From NCBI GenBank assembly GCA_024763455.1, contig JANTFL010000003.1, forward strand, positions 1-53,789: DNA of 53,789 nucleotides. Direction: 5' to 3'. The position numbers were made by a program, and so were the translations under genes. The DNA is from Sediminispirochaeta sp. (GTDB lineage Bacteria; Spirochaetota; Spirochaetia; B11-G9). The notes below the pieces were generated by a model. It saw only the letters and a list, made by a program, of their open reading frames with translations, made no database searches and was not told the origin of the DNA. Shown in pieces: positions 1 to 8,577 of the stretch. How positions within the stretch are numbered: the stretch's first letter is position 1; each line of letters begins with the position of its first letter.

Positions 1-594
1 TTTGGCGACTTCGACATACAGGGCGCAAGCGGCAGTAAAACCAAGGCTGCAACCGGAGGACTTCTTGGGTTCGGTGGGAAACTCATAGGTTTCATGAATT
101 ACGGTCTCAATGCCCTCTTCCTGGGAGACAACTACGTTCCCTTCTACTTTGATTCAGCCTACGACCTGTACCGGGAAGCCAAATACGAAATGTATACCGG
201 AGGGATTTCCATTCCCGGTTATTCCGGATGGCTCGCATCCCTGGGGTTCAGCTTTCTTGACGACAATATCAGTTTCACCACATCCCTTGATGGTGCTTTT
301 AAAATAGATCCAAGTGTCGATTCGACCTACCCCCATTTGAAAGCATCATTTGTAGTGGGAGAAGATATACTCCCCGGGATATTCTTTGATGCCAGCTACG
401 ACAAACGGTACATTAAAAACTGGGGAGATCTCGTAAGCCCCGAAAATGCTGTTATCGGAGCTAATGTAAACTACAAGACCGGTCCGGCAGTGATAACACT
501 TGGTTACGACCTTCGGTATGTGGCAAATCCCGAACCCGGTAATTCAAACTGGGAAACAACAGCTAAGCTATCCACTTCCATCAGCCTATTTTAA
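1..594 (+). CDS. Outer-membrane beta-barrel-like protein, C-terminal part (5' end outside window)
   Basis: The reading frame is open from the first base, so the gene starts upstream and about 197 residues are visible. The protein alternates short hydrophobic and polar stretches, is rich in Gly, Tyr, Asp and Phe, and ends in a terminal phenylalanine (SISLF), which is the usual C-terminal signature of outer-membrane barrels. No enzyme motif is seen. The stop codon overlaps the Shine-Dalgarno sequence of the next gene, which also ends in a barrel-like domain, so the two are probably cotranscribed surface proteins. Substrate or role cannot be told. An internal ATG at 94 exists but has no special claim to be the start. 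Confidence 0.7.
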   Translation, partial: FGDFDIQGASGSKTKAATGGLLGFGGKLIGFMNYGLNALFLGDNYVPFYFDSAYDLYREAKYEMYTGGISIPGYSGWLASLGFSFLDDNISFTTSLDGAFKIDPSVDSTYPHLKASFVVGEDILPGIFFDASYDKRYIKNWGDLVSPENAVIGANVNYKTGPAVITLGYDLRYVANPEPGNSNWETTAKLSTSISLF

Positions 595-603
595 GGAGGG
601 TAT

Positions 604-2745
604 ATGATGAAAAAGATTTTATTATTATTTTTAATTTTTGCGATCCCGTTTTTAGCTATTGCACAATCAGGCGGTCCGGTGGCACTGCTTGAATACTATG
701 AAGACGATCTGGCACTGGAGATTACCGATATAGACGGCAACCCGGTTACCGATATCTACTATGGGATGGAGCTTCAGGAAGGCGACACCATCCGTACCAA
801 CGGCACTGTAGCAGAACTGAGACTAGATCCGAACGGTTCCATCATTAAACTGGCAAACGATACTGTCTTTACGATTGAGCAGCTTCAAAGGGATGCTTCC
901 GGATCCAACGATTTCAAGCTTGCAGCAGGAAAGATTCATGCAATTGCAGCAAGATCAGGTATTGCAAACAGATATAATGTAAAGACCCAATCCGCAGTCT
1001 GCGGCGTACGGGGAACCGACTTTGGAGTTGTATCAATTCCCGGAAGCGAGGAAAAAGCCTTTGTAATTGACGGATTGGTTGACTATACCAAGCTTGGCAC
1101 CAACGAAACGGTAAGCCTGGGGAAAGGTATGATAGCTGATGCTCTTTCTGATGTTTTTAAAGCAGTACAGGCATCTCAGGACCAGATAAACGAGTTGGTA
1201 AAGGATGTAGTATTTTCAAAACTTGATCCTGCCAAGGTTCCAGGACATGCACCAAAGGCAGAAACAACCTCCGGTGAAGACACCACTGCACAGGAGGCTC
1301 CTGCAGAACAGCAAGCAGGAGAACCAGCAAAACCAACAAAAGAAGATATTAAAAAACAAGCTCAAAACAATCTTTTTGCATCCGTTGCCAAATATCTCGG
1401 CCTGGAAATCGGAACAGTAACAATGGACGGACAGACCTGGTCAAAGGCAATTGTACAGCCGACATTCAACCTTGGGAAACTGAAACTTTCCCTTTACCTC
1501 CCGGTTATTTATTCAACCGATATGTTTGATCCAAACGACTGGTATCATCCTGAGGGAAATAACGAGTGGTCATTTGGAACAGACAGTTCCTTTGCAAGCA
1601 GCAACAAGGTTGATGAATGGACTGCACGTACAAAAGATTTTGTCAACGACCTCTTTCTTAAGATACGCTATGTAGAATGGGGCAAACAGAGAGATCCTTT
1701 CTTTTTCAAAGTCGGAAATCTCAACGACATGACCCTCGGTCATGGTTTAATAATGAAAAACTTTGCCAACGATGCTGATTTCCCGTCAATCAGACGGGTT
1801 GGTCTGGACCTTGGTATCGATGGCGGAAAGATTGGTTTTGAATCGGTTGTTAACGATCTTGCAGATCCTGAAATATTCGGCGGCCGTTTGTACTTCAGAC
1901 CATTCTGGAAACTGGCACTTGGATTTTCCAGTGTTGTGGATATCAACCCCGAAAATGCAGATAAAATAGCCGACAGCACAAAATTTGTTACAACCGGAGC
2001 TGATCTTGATCTTCCTCTCATGGAAAACGATATTATGTCCTTTATCCTTTTCTCTGATATTGCAGGGATGATGCCCGTACAAAACGGACAATTGAACACC
2101 GATACCCTTTTTGATAAAACAACCAAAAGTTTTAGAAATTTCGGGTGGAACGCAGGCGTTTTCGGCAACATACTGTTTGTCGACTACAGCCTTGAATACC
2201 GGTATTTCGACGGAATATTTAAACCTGCCTTTTTTGATTCCAGTTATGAACGGTTACGGGGGATGTATGTTACTGACTTAAACACCTACCTTGCAGACCA
2301 GGATAATCCTGTGTACGACACAGTAACTATGGGTATCTATGGTGAAGCAGGGTTCGGTATCGAGGATATGTTCAGTGTAAAACTCGGCTATATGTGGCCA
2401 TGGTCCAAGGATAAAAACTTTATGGATCTTGACGATGAACTCCTTGTAAAACTTGAAATACTTCCGGATACTATCCCTGTAATCGGAGTATACGGATCGG
2501 TAAGCTACTACCGGACAAAGTTTATCCCGACATTGCTTAAAGAAGGAACAGGTGCAGACTTAAGCCTTTTTGATGCAAATACCGTTCTGGCAGGGGAACT
2601 CGTGTATCCTGTTGCACCAACACTCAATCTTGCTGCAGTATTTTCAACAAGTGTTAAAACCGATGATTCCGGAAATATAGTGTATGTCAACAGCCGCCCG
2701 AAGGTTGTACCGTCCATAACCATCGAAACAAGACTTGGGTACTAA
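604..2745 (+). CDS. FecR-domain protein fused to an outer-membrane-type C-terminal region
   Basis: 713 residues. Residues 1-20 are a signal peptide (lysines, then a Leu/Ile/Phe core, cleavage near AIAQ). Residues about 45-170 match the FecR fold: an 'EGDTIRTNG' type segment followed by 'VCGVRGTDFGV', the family hallmark. Residues 215-250 are a Glu/Ala/Pro/Thr-rich linker. The remaining ~460 residues are aromatic- and Gly-rich amphipathic segments ending in Tyr, as in outer-membrane barrels. Classical FecR relays TonB-receptor signals to a sigma factor; here there is no adjacent sigma gene, so a structural or surface role is more likely (inference). A strong AGGAGG lies 4 bases before the first ATG and 7 before a second in-frame ATG (607), which may be the one used. 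Confidence 0.8.
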   Translation: MMKKILLLFLIFAIPFLAIAQSGGPVALLEYYEDDLALEITDIDGNPVTDIYYGMELQEGDTIRTNGTVAELRLDPNGSIIKLANDTVFTIEQLQRDASGSNDFKLAAGKIHAIAARSGIANRYNVKTQSAVCGVRGTDFGVVSIPGSEEKAFVIDGLVDYTKLGTNETVSLGKGMIADALSDVFKAVQASQDQINELVKDVVFSKLDPAKVPGHAPKAETTSGEDTTAQEAPAEQQAGEPAKPTKEDIKKQAQNNLFASVAKYLGLEIGTVTMDGQTWSKAIVQPTFNLGKLKLSLYLPVIYSTDMFDPNDWYHPEGNNEWSFGTDSSFASSNKVDEWTARTKDFVNDLFLKIRYVEWGKQRDPFFFKVGNLNDMTLGHGLIMKNFANDADFPSIRRVGLDLGIDGGKIGFESVVNDLADPEIFGGRLYFRPFWKLALGFSSVVDINPENADKIADSTKFVTTGADLDLPLMENDIMSFILFSDIAGMMPVQNGQLNTDTLFDKTTKSFRNFGWNAGVFGNILFVDYSLEYRYFDGIFKPAFFDSSYERLRGMYVTDLNTYLADQDNPVYDTVTMGIYGEAGFGIEDMFSVKLGYMWPWSKDKNFMDLDDELLVKLEILPDTIPVIGVYGSVSYYRTKFIPTLLKEGTGADLSLFDANTVLAGELVYPVAPTLNLAAVFSTSVKTDDSGNIVYVNSRPKVVPSITIETRLGY

Positions 2746-2750
2746 ATTCT

Positions 2751-4469
2751 TTGAATGATAAAATAAAATCCCGGAGGATCCAAATCCTCCGGGATACTGT
2801 AGCGCTTAGAATCGCGGCCGGTGAAGTAATTGACCGGCCGTTTTCAGTCGTCAGGGAACTTATTGACAACGCTGTAGACTGCGGAGCGGGAACTATTGAT
2901 CTCTATGTCGTTGGCGGCGGAATTGAACGGATAAGGGTCGTTGACAACGGTACAGGGATGAGTCTTGCAGATCTTGAAAAGTGTTATCTGCCTCATGCAA
3001 CGAGTAAGATCAGCGAAATGGAAGACTTGGAGTCTCTAAAAACTCTGGGATTCAGAGGAGAAGCCCTTTCCAGCATTAGCGCATGCTCTCGTCTTGAAAT
3101 TATTTCCAGTGAAACAGGAGCAGATGCCGGTCACCTTGTTGTCAGCAACGGGAAACTGCTTGATCTGTCACCCTGCAAAGGGAACAAAGGGACTATAGTT
3201 GATGTTTCCGGACTCTTTCACGCCATGCCGGCCCGTAAAAAATTTCTAAAAAGACCTTCATCTGAGGCAGCCGCATGCAAAAAAGTTTTTATAGACAAGG
3301 CGCTGCCCTTTAGTGAAATCAGCTTCAGGTATTTTCAGGATGGGGATATGAAACTGTTTTTCCCTGCCGCACCCCTTAAAGAAAGGGTGCTTAACGCCTA
3401 TCCCGGAATACTAAATAAAGATCTTACCCGGGAAATGGAAAGCAGCAGCGAAGACTTTTCCATCCGGATTATTGCAGCAGACCCTTCGGTAAACAGAAAA
3501 GACCGGCGGTATATACACCTTTTTGTAAACAACAGAAGGATCAATGATTTCTCGCTGCTCCAGGCGGTTGAGTACGGGTTTTCCGAATTCCTCCCCGGCG
3601 GGACCTACCCGGTGGCTTTTGTCTTTATAGAAATAAAACCTTCCCTGGTTGATGTCAACATTCATCCTGCCAAGAAAGAGGTTAAGATTCACGGCTCCTC
3701 ACAGCTGCATCATGCAATCGTTGTTTTAATAAAAAATTTTCTCGAAGGGTATACCTACAACTATTCATCGAGCAGAGAATCATCTCCGGCACAACGGGAC
3801 TTTGCCCCTTTTTCCGATTTTAACGGAAAAAGAAAGTACCCTGCCGCCAAGGAATCCTCTTTCACTGAGAGAAAAACCGATTATCTGAAAGCCGTAGAAC
3901 CGGTGGAGATTCCTGTTCTTGAAGAAATCCCCCCTTTTAGATACCTGGGACAGGTTTTCAATCTATTTCTTATTGTAGAAGCCGGTGAAACCATCTACTT
4001 TATTGATCAGCATGCTTCCCACGAAAAAATACTGTTTAACGAGCTTTTGGAAAGCAGTACTTCTGTTCAGGAGATGCTGGTCCCGCTTATCTTTTCCGTT
4101 GAGAAGGAAGTTTCAGTTGAACTGAGGAAATTCCATGACGATTTACAAACTATGGGTATTGTTCTGGAAGATCTTGATAATGGAAGATGGGCCCTAAAAG
4201 GTATCCCTGCCAGTTGTGTCGGCAGGGAGAATAGTATCGTAGATTTTCTAAAAACTCCAAAGGGTACCGTAAAGGATCTTAAAACAGCACTCTACGCTGA
4301 TATGGCTTGTAAATCAGCAATCAAGGACGGGGAAGTTCTTGATCCGGTCACTGCAGTGGAACTTATAAAGCAAACCATGAAACTGCATAATGCCAGATGT
4401 CCCCATGGCCGTCCTGTATGGTTCCAGATATCAAGACCTGAACTATTCAGTCTGGTGGGAAGAACATAA
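2751..4469 (+). CDS. mutL: DNA mismatch repair protein MutL
   Basis: 572 residues. The N-terminal GHKL ATPase is intact: AAGEVIDRP, the catalytic E36 and N40 in RELIDNA, DNGTGM, TSKI and GFRGEALSSI. The C-terminal domain carries the endonuclease-type motifs DQHA (residue 419), MACKSAIK and CPHGRP, so it is of the nicking MutL type rather than the E. coli type. In the DQHA-X2-E-X4-E motif the last Glu is Asn (N430), with Glu at 431. The only reasonable start is TTG at 2751, five bases after the upstream stop, without a Shine-Dalgarno; the ATG at 2755 is out of frame. Codons 7-15 form a perfect 12-bp inverted repeat (separate entry). No mutS is in the window. The gene is probably read from the FecR-gene transcript. 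Confidence 0.93.
   Translation: MNDKIKSRRIQILRDTVALRIAAGEVIDRPFSVVRELIDNAVDCGAGTIDLYVVGGGIERIRVVDNGTGMSLADLEKCYLPHATSKISEMEDLESLKTLGFRGEALSSISACSRLEIISSETGADAGHLVVSNGKLLDLSPCKGNKGTIVDVSGLFHAMPARKKFLKRPSSEAAACKKVFIDKALPFSEISFRYFQDGDMKLFFPAAPLKERVLNAYPGILNKDLTREMESSSEDFSIRIIAADPSVNRKDRRYIHLFVNNRRINDFSLLQAVEYGFSEFLPGGTYPVAFVFIEIKPSLVDVNIHPAKKEVKIHGSSQLHHAIVVLIKNFLEGYTYNYSSSRESSPAQRDFAPFSDFNGKRKYPAAKESSFTERKTDYLKAVEPVEIPVLEEIPPFRYLGQVFNLFLIVEAGETIYFIDQHASHEKILFNELLESSTSVQEMLVPLIFSVEKEVSVELRKFHDDLQTMGIVLEDLDNGRWALKGIPASCVGRENSIVDFLKTPKGTVKDLKTALYADMACKSAIKDGEVLDPVTAVELIKQTMKLHNARCPHGRPVWFQISRPELFSLVGRT
2768..2795 (+). repeat. Perfect 12-bp inverted repeat inside the start of mutL
   Basis: Left arm ATCCCGGAGGAT (2768-2779), loop CCAA, right arm ATCCTCCGGGAT (2784-2795). 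The arms are fully complementary and GC-rich. There is no T-run after the hairpin, so it is not a standard terminator. It starts 17 bases inside the mutL reading frame and buries a GGAGG sequence, so it would sit in or next to the ribosome footprint on the mRNA. Confidence 0.85.
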
Positions 4470-4491
4470 AGTCTCCCTACAGAAGGCACAA

Positions 4492-6369
4492 TCACAGAAG
4501 TGACTCTATTTCATCCTTTTTATCGTAATCGGGTTTCTTATCCAGAAGTGCTTTAAACAGCTCCTTCGCTTTATCCTGCTGTCCCTCTGCATAGAGAAGT
4601 TTACCCAGAGTATAATAGGCATCCCAGTAGGTACTATCGATCTTTATTAACTCACTAAGAACCGAAACAGCTTCGGTCTTCTCCCCTGTCTCGATATAGG
4701 CGAGTGCAAGGTTATACCTCATAAGGGTGGCATTCGGTTTTTTGTTTATTGCCTTCTTGAAATGGATAATACTGTCCTTGTAGAGTCCTGTATGAAGATA
4801 AACATTGCCGAGATTGTTGTTGATCTCCAGAGAGTCGGGATCCTTTTGATAAGCCTTGAGCAGATGATCCAAAGCTTTGTCGTATGCTCCCTGCTCATCA
4901 TAGATCTTACCGAGATTTATACGGGGCTGTACATATCCGGGATCCCTGGCAGCGGATGCTTCGTAAGCTTTAATTGCAGATGCGGTACTGCCTAAATACT
5001 CACTCACCAACCCAAGGGTATACAGATACTCAGCTGAATCACTCTTGAGCTGGACCGCTTTTGAAGCATAAGGAAGTGCCTGGGAGTATTTTTCAAGGTT
5101 GATTTCTGTCAAAGCCATGTTGTGATTTGTAACCGGATCATCCGGGTCCAGATCCAGTGCTTTGAGAAAATATTTCTCCGCTTTGTTATAATCGCCTGTA
5201 AGCGCATACTGCGCAGCTAACGAGGCCTGATAAATTGCTTTGGAAGAATCAAGGCTGGCCGCTTTAAGGTAATTCTCAATGGCGCGTCTATTATCATGTG
5301 CCAACCGGCTCAACTCTCCCATTTGAAAAAACGGTATCGGGTTAGATGGGTTCAATTCTGCAGCACCTTTGAATGCTGCAAATGCTCCGGCATTGCTTCC
5401 CAGCCGTCTCTGGGTAAATCCAAGGTTCAAATAAGCTTTTTCGTGTTTGGGGTCTATATGGATACAGGCTTCAAATGATGCCCTGGCCTGATCATACTTT
5501 CTGGCCCGGTATTGTGCCTTCCCAAGCTCAAAAAGCAGCTCGGCGTTCTCCGGGTTGAGCTTTGCTGCAGTCCCGTATGCATCAATTGCATTGTCCCACT
5601 GGTTTTGTTTTGCATAAACCTTCCCCAGCGTTTCATAAGGAATCCAGAGATTTTTATCCTTTTCAATCGCTTTATTTGCATATTCAACAGCTTTATTTAT
5701 ATTTGACTGACTTTCATCATCCTCCCTGAAGTAGGATTCGCCGGTCTCAGCATACGCTTCCGCAGAATCGGGATCAAGCTTCAGAGCTTCATCAAAATAC
5801 CCACGGGCCTGGATATGCTGTTCCTCATTCATCTTATTCCTGCCCTGCTCTATGAGCTCTTTAACCTTGGCTCTTTTTTCCTGTTCAGCTTTACTTAGAT
5901 TCGCAAGACGCTCAGCCTCTTCCTTTTTCTTCCTTTCTGCTTCTTTCCGTGCTGCATCAAGTCTGGCCAGCTCTTCTTTTTTTCTTGATTCCTCTTCTTT
6001 TGAAACCTGCGTAACTGAAGTTTGCTCAATGGTAGTACCCAGCTCAGATATGGTTTTTGACAGATCGTCCTGGGCTTTTAACTGCTCCTCTGCTTTTGCT
6101 GCTTCCTCAGCTTTCTTTTTCCTGATTATTTCATCCCTCAAAGTCAGGGCTTTTTCGTTGCCAGCATCATCAATAAGCAGTTTGTTTATCAGTTCCAATG
6201 CCATTCCATATTCGCCATTATCCATGTATCCCCTTGCAAGAGTCAGGGTATTTGCTTCTCTCCTGGCCTGCCGTTTTTCAGCTGAAGACAGCCCTGCATA
6301 AATTCCCCCTCCGATCAGTGCCAGGGCCAGAACTGCAGCGGCTATTATTACAAGTTTCTTTTTATCCAA
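4492..6369 (-). CDS. Membrane-anchored TPR repeat protein with coiled coil
   Basis: Start chosen at TTG 6369 (625 residues) because GGGAGGG lies five bases upstream; a longer version from TTG 6399 (635 residues) would overlap the previous stop but has no such site. The N-terminus is MDKKK followed by a ~20-residue hydrophobic segment, so the body probably faces the periplasm. Residues ~70-180 are Lys/Glu/Ala/Arg-rich coiled coil. From ~residue 175 to the end run about a dozen tandem TPR units (for example AYAETGESYF, AYLNLGFTQR, NLGKIYDEQG). TPR arrays bind proteins; the partner is unknown. It follows the shorter TPR gene at 6396-7103 in an apparent operon and converges on mutL. Confidence 0.8.
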   Translation of the reverse strand: MDKKKLVIIAAAVLALALIGGGIYAGLSSAEKRQARREANTLTLARGYMDNGEYGMALELINKLLIDDAGNEKALTLRDEIIRKKKAEEAAKAEEQLKAQDDLSKTISELGTTIEQTSVTQVSKEEESRKKEELARLDAARKEAERKKKEEAERLANLSKAEQEKRAKVKELIEQGRNKMNEEQHIQARGYFDEALKLDPDSAEAYAETGESYFREDDESQSNINKAVEYANKAIEKDKNLWIPYETLGKVYAKQNQWDNAIDAYGTAAKLNPENAELLFELGKAQYRARKYDQARASFEACIHIDPKHEKAYLNLGFTQRRLGSNAGAFAAFKGAAELNPSNPIPFFQMGELSRLAHDNRRAIENYLKAASLDSSKAIYQASLAAQYALTGDYNKAEKYFLKALDLDPDDPVTNHNMALTEINLEKYSQALPYASKAVQLKSDSAEYLYTLGLVSEYLGSTASAIKAYEASAARDPGYVQPRINLGKIYDEQGAYDKALDHLLKAYQKDPDSLEINNNLGNVYLHTGLYKDSIIHFKKAINKKPNATLMRYNLALAYIETGEKTEAVSVLSELIKIDSTYWDAYYTLGKLLYAEGQQDKAKELFKALLDKKPDYDKKDEIESLL

Positions 6370-6395
6370 AACAACCCTCCCGAATACTTGTTTTA

Positions 6396-7103
6396 TCAAT
6401 CAACAATATCAAAATTATCTGAATACTGCTCTACATCCTCGCTTCCGGCAGATAGATTTGTTGTATCCTCAGAGGCGTTGTTAAGCGAATTAAGGACCCT
6501 GTCAAGAAGTTCCTGCTGCTTCTTCTCCTCTGCCAGCCGCTTTCTTTCTTCTTCCAGCTTCTGTTTGGCTATCTCATCAATCTTGTTTCCAAGAAGAGCG
6601 ATTACCTTTTCAATACGATCTTTTTGATAGGCATCTGGTTCAAGGGACAGATACAGTTTATAGTCATCAAGCGCCTTGTCGTACTCCTCTAATCGTAGAT
6701 ATTCATTGGCTCTATTCCGCAGGGCAGTCGTGTTGGAGCCGTCTATTGCCAGAGCTTTGGAGTAGTATGCTACAGCCTCTGTACTCTCTTTTTTCCTGAC
6801 ATAGTTGTTACCGATGTTTACGAGGAACATTCCCCGGTCCGCACCTTTCTTATCCATTCCCCGCTGCAGTGCTTCTATTGCTTTATCATAGAACCCAAGC
6901 TGCTCATAGGCAACTCCAAGGTATAAATATGCTTTAAAATCAACATTTTCACCAGCTATGGCAGCCTCGAGCACACTCACCGCCTCTTCCGGCTGATTAT
7001 TTATGAAATAGTCTTCGCCCTTTTTAAAAAGGCTCTCTTCAGAAAATACGGAAGAGACTGACAGTATAAAAAAAAGCACTAAAACAACAAATCTATTGTA
7101 CAC
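6396..7103 (-). CDS. Secreted TPR repeat protein
   Basis: 235 residues beginning at GTG 7103; an AGGAGG lies 13 bases upstream, longer than usual, but no other in-frame start is available. A signal peptide spans residues 1-21 (cleavage near VFSEE). Residues ~25-165 hold four TPR-like helical pairs, including AYLYLGVAYEQLG and ALRNRANEYLRL. The tail is a Glu/Lys/Arg-rich helix followed by an acidic end. Its stop lies within a few bases of the long TPR gene downstream, so the two are probably cotranscribed and may form an envelope complex (inference). No catalytic motif is visible. Confidence 0.78.
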   Translation of the reverse strand: MYNRFVVLVLFFILSVSSVFSEESLFKKGEDYFINNQPEEAVSVLEAAIAGENVDFKAYLYLGVAYEQLGFYDKAIEALQRGMDKKGADRGMFLVNIGNNYVRKKESTEAVAYYSKALAIDGSNTTALRNRANEYLRLEEYDKALDDYKLYLSLEPDAYQKDRIEKVIALLGNKIDEIAKQKLEEERKRLAEEKKQQELLDRVLNSLNNASEDTTNLSAGSEDVEQYSDNFDIVD

Positions 7104-7130
7104 TCTGATACAAACACCTCCTAAAAAGGT

Positions 7131-7159
7131 TTGACAGTAATTGATTTTCTCATTAATCT
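7131..7159 (+). promoter_or_regulatory. Sigma70-type promoter for the TPR-Mrr gene set
   Basis: TTGACA (7131-7136), 17-base spacer, TAATCT (7154-7159). The -35 is perfect and the -10 weak. TAGGAG (7165-7170) and ATG 7177 follow. It lies in the 73-base gap between divergent TPR genes. Confidence 0.5.
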
Positions 7160-7176
7160 TTAGTTAGGAGAAGTGT

Positions 7177-8577
7177 ATGCCCCTACTAATTGTTCTCATT
7201 TTAATCGTCGGCATTGTGCTGGGACTTATAACTGTTTTCATTTATAAAACAATATTAAATCCCGGCAAGTTATCTACTGTAGATCTTTTACTGAAGCAGG
7301 GGAAAATTGCAGCCGCAACTAAACTTGCCAAACAGATCATTTCCAAAGATTCCCGTAATGCAGAGGCTCATTTCCTTCTGGGATTGGCATATATTGCTGA
7401 CAACAAACCTGAGCTTGCCCTGGTGGAGATGAAAACAGTAAACAATATCGGCAATTTCGGAGGATTCTGTCCCGAAGCGACATTCAGATCTAAAATGGGG
7501 GAACTCTATGAAACCTTTGACCAGCCTGATGAGGCGCTGAAGGAGTATCTTCTTCTAATACGGCAGCAGCCTGCAGAGGCAGAGCACTATCTCAAGGCGG
7601 GGAATCTTTTTGAGAAAAGAAACAAAGCTGCAAAGGCTGTTCAATACTACCGCAAGGCGATTCAGCTCAACCCCCGCCTGGGGCAGGCTCATTTTAAACT
7701 CGGGTATATCCTGTACCGGGGGAAAAAACATCTTGAAGCCAAGGAAGAGTTCGAAAAAACAATACAATATGAACCGGGGAATTATGCAGCCCATTTCTAT
7801 CTTGCTAAAATACTTAAAGACGGACATGAATATATTCCTGCCCTTCTCTCCTTCGAAAAGGCAACGAGAGACCCTGAATTAAAGGTTAAAGCGCTTGTAG
7901 AACGGGGAAGCTGTTACCTTCAAATGAAGAGCTTTGACAAAGCTATAGTAGAGCTGGAAAGGGCAATCAAACTTTCAACAAACCCTGCTTCTCTGGAGAC
8001 TCTTTACGCCAGGTACTTTCTTGCAGTCTGTCACGAGCAGGAAAGGAACATCGAAAAAGCTATTGAACAATGGGAGATTATTTACAGCAAAAAACCCGGG
8101 TTCAGGGATGTAGCGGAAAAACTCAGCCAGTACCAGGAAATGAGAACTGATGACCGGGTTAAGGATTATCTTACCGCTGCTGAGGATGATTTTCAGGAGA
8201 TTTGTAAAGCAATTACGGAATCCCAGAAATTAGCAGCTACAGATGTAAGCTCTATAAGGAACGGATGCCAAATTATCGCTGTAGAGGACAGTTCAAAATG
8301 GAGGGGAACCAGAAAGATGCCCAAACTGATGTGGTTTTTACGGGTTCCGGAGATTATAAACGAATCAACCGTCCGGTCTCTTCATGAAAAGATGAAAGCC
8401 CTGAGCGTTACAAGAGGGTATCTCATAGTAAGCTCCACCTTCGCCAGGAAAGCAATTGAGTATGCCGAGAGCAGACCGATTGATCTTATCAATAAAGACA
8501 AACTTCAGGAGATACTTAAAACAACAAACTTTCCCGACTTTTCCAAACTTCACCCCAAAAAGGGGAGAAAACCCTGA
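7177..8577 (+). CDS. Membrane-anchored TPR protein with C-terminal Mrr-like (restriction-endonuclease-fold) domain
   Basis: 466 residues with TAGGAG seven bases before the ATG. Residues 1-24 are one hydrophobic helix followed by lysines, so the body probably faces the cytoplasm, a layout like LapB/YciM. Residues ~35-310 are TPR units (AHFLLGLAYI, AHFKLGYILY, AHFYLAKILK). Residues ~365-450 resemble the end of Mrr-type nuclease domains: GCQIIAVE, a strand ending WFLRV where active Mrr enzymes have Q-x-K, then GYLIVSSTFARKAIEYAES and a PIDLINKDKL segment. The catalytic lysine motif appears lost, so a binding rather than cutting role is inferred. The stop overlaps the CTG start of the phosphoesterase gene, implying coupled translation. 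Confidence 0.75.
   Translation: MPLLIVLILIVGIVLGLITVFIYKTILNPGKLSTVDLLLKQGKIAAATKLAKQIISKDSRNAEAHFLLGLAYIADNKPELALVEMKTVNNIGNFGGFCPEATFRSKMGELYETFDQPDEALKEYLLLIRQQPAEAEHYLKAGNLFEKRNKAAKAVQYYRKAIQLNPRLGQAHFKLGYILYRGKKHLEAKEEFEKTIQYEPGNYAAHFYLAKILKDGHEYIPALLSFEKATRDPELKVKALVERGSCYLQMKSFDKAIVELERAIKLSTNPASLETLYARYFLAVCHEQERNIEKAIEQWEIIYSKKPGFRDVAEKLSQYQEMRTDDRVKDYLTAAEDDFQEICKAITESQKLAATDVSSIRNGCQIIAVEDSSKWRGTRKMPKLMWFLRVPEIINESTVRSLHEKMKALSVTRGYLIVSSTFARKAIEYAESRPIDLINKDKLQEILKTTNFPDFSKLHPKKGRKP

Noticed and set aside
5852..6301. 149-residue Ser/Phe-rich open frame on the plus strand
   Set aside because: It is the shadow of the Glu/Lys/Ala-rich coiled coil on the other strand.
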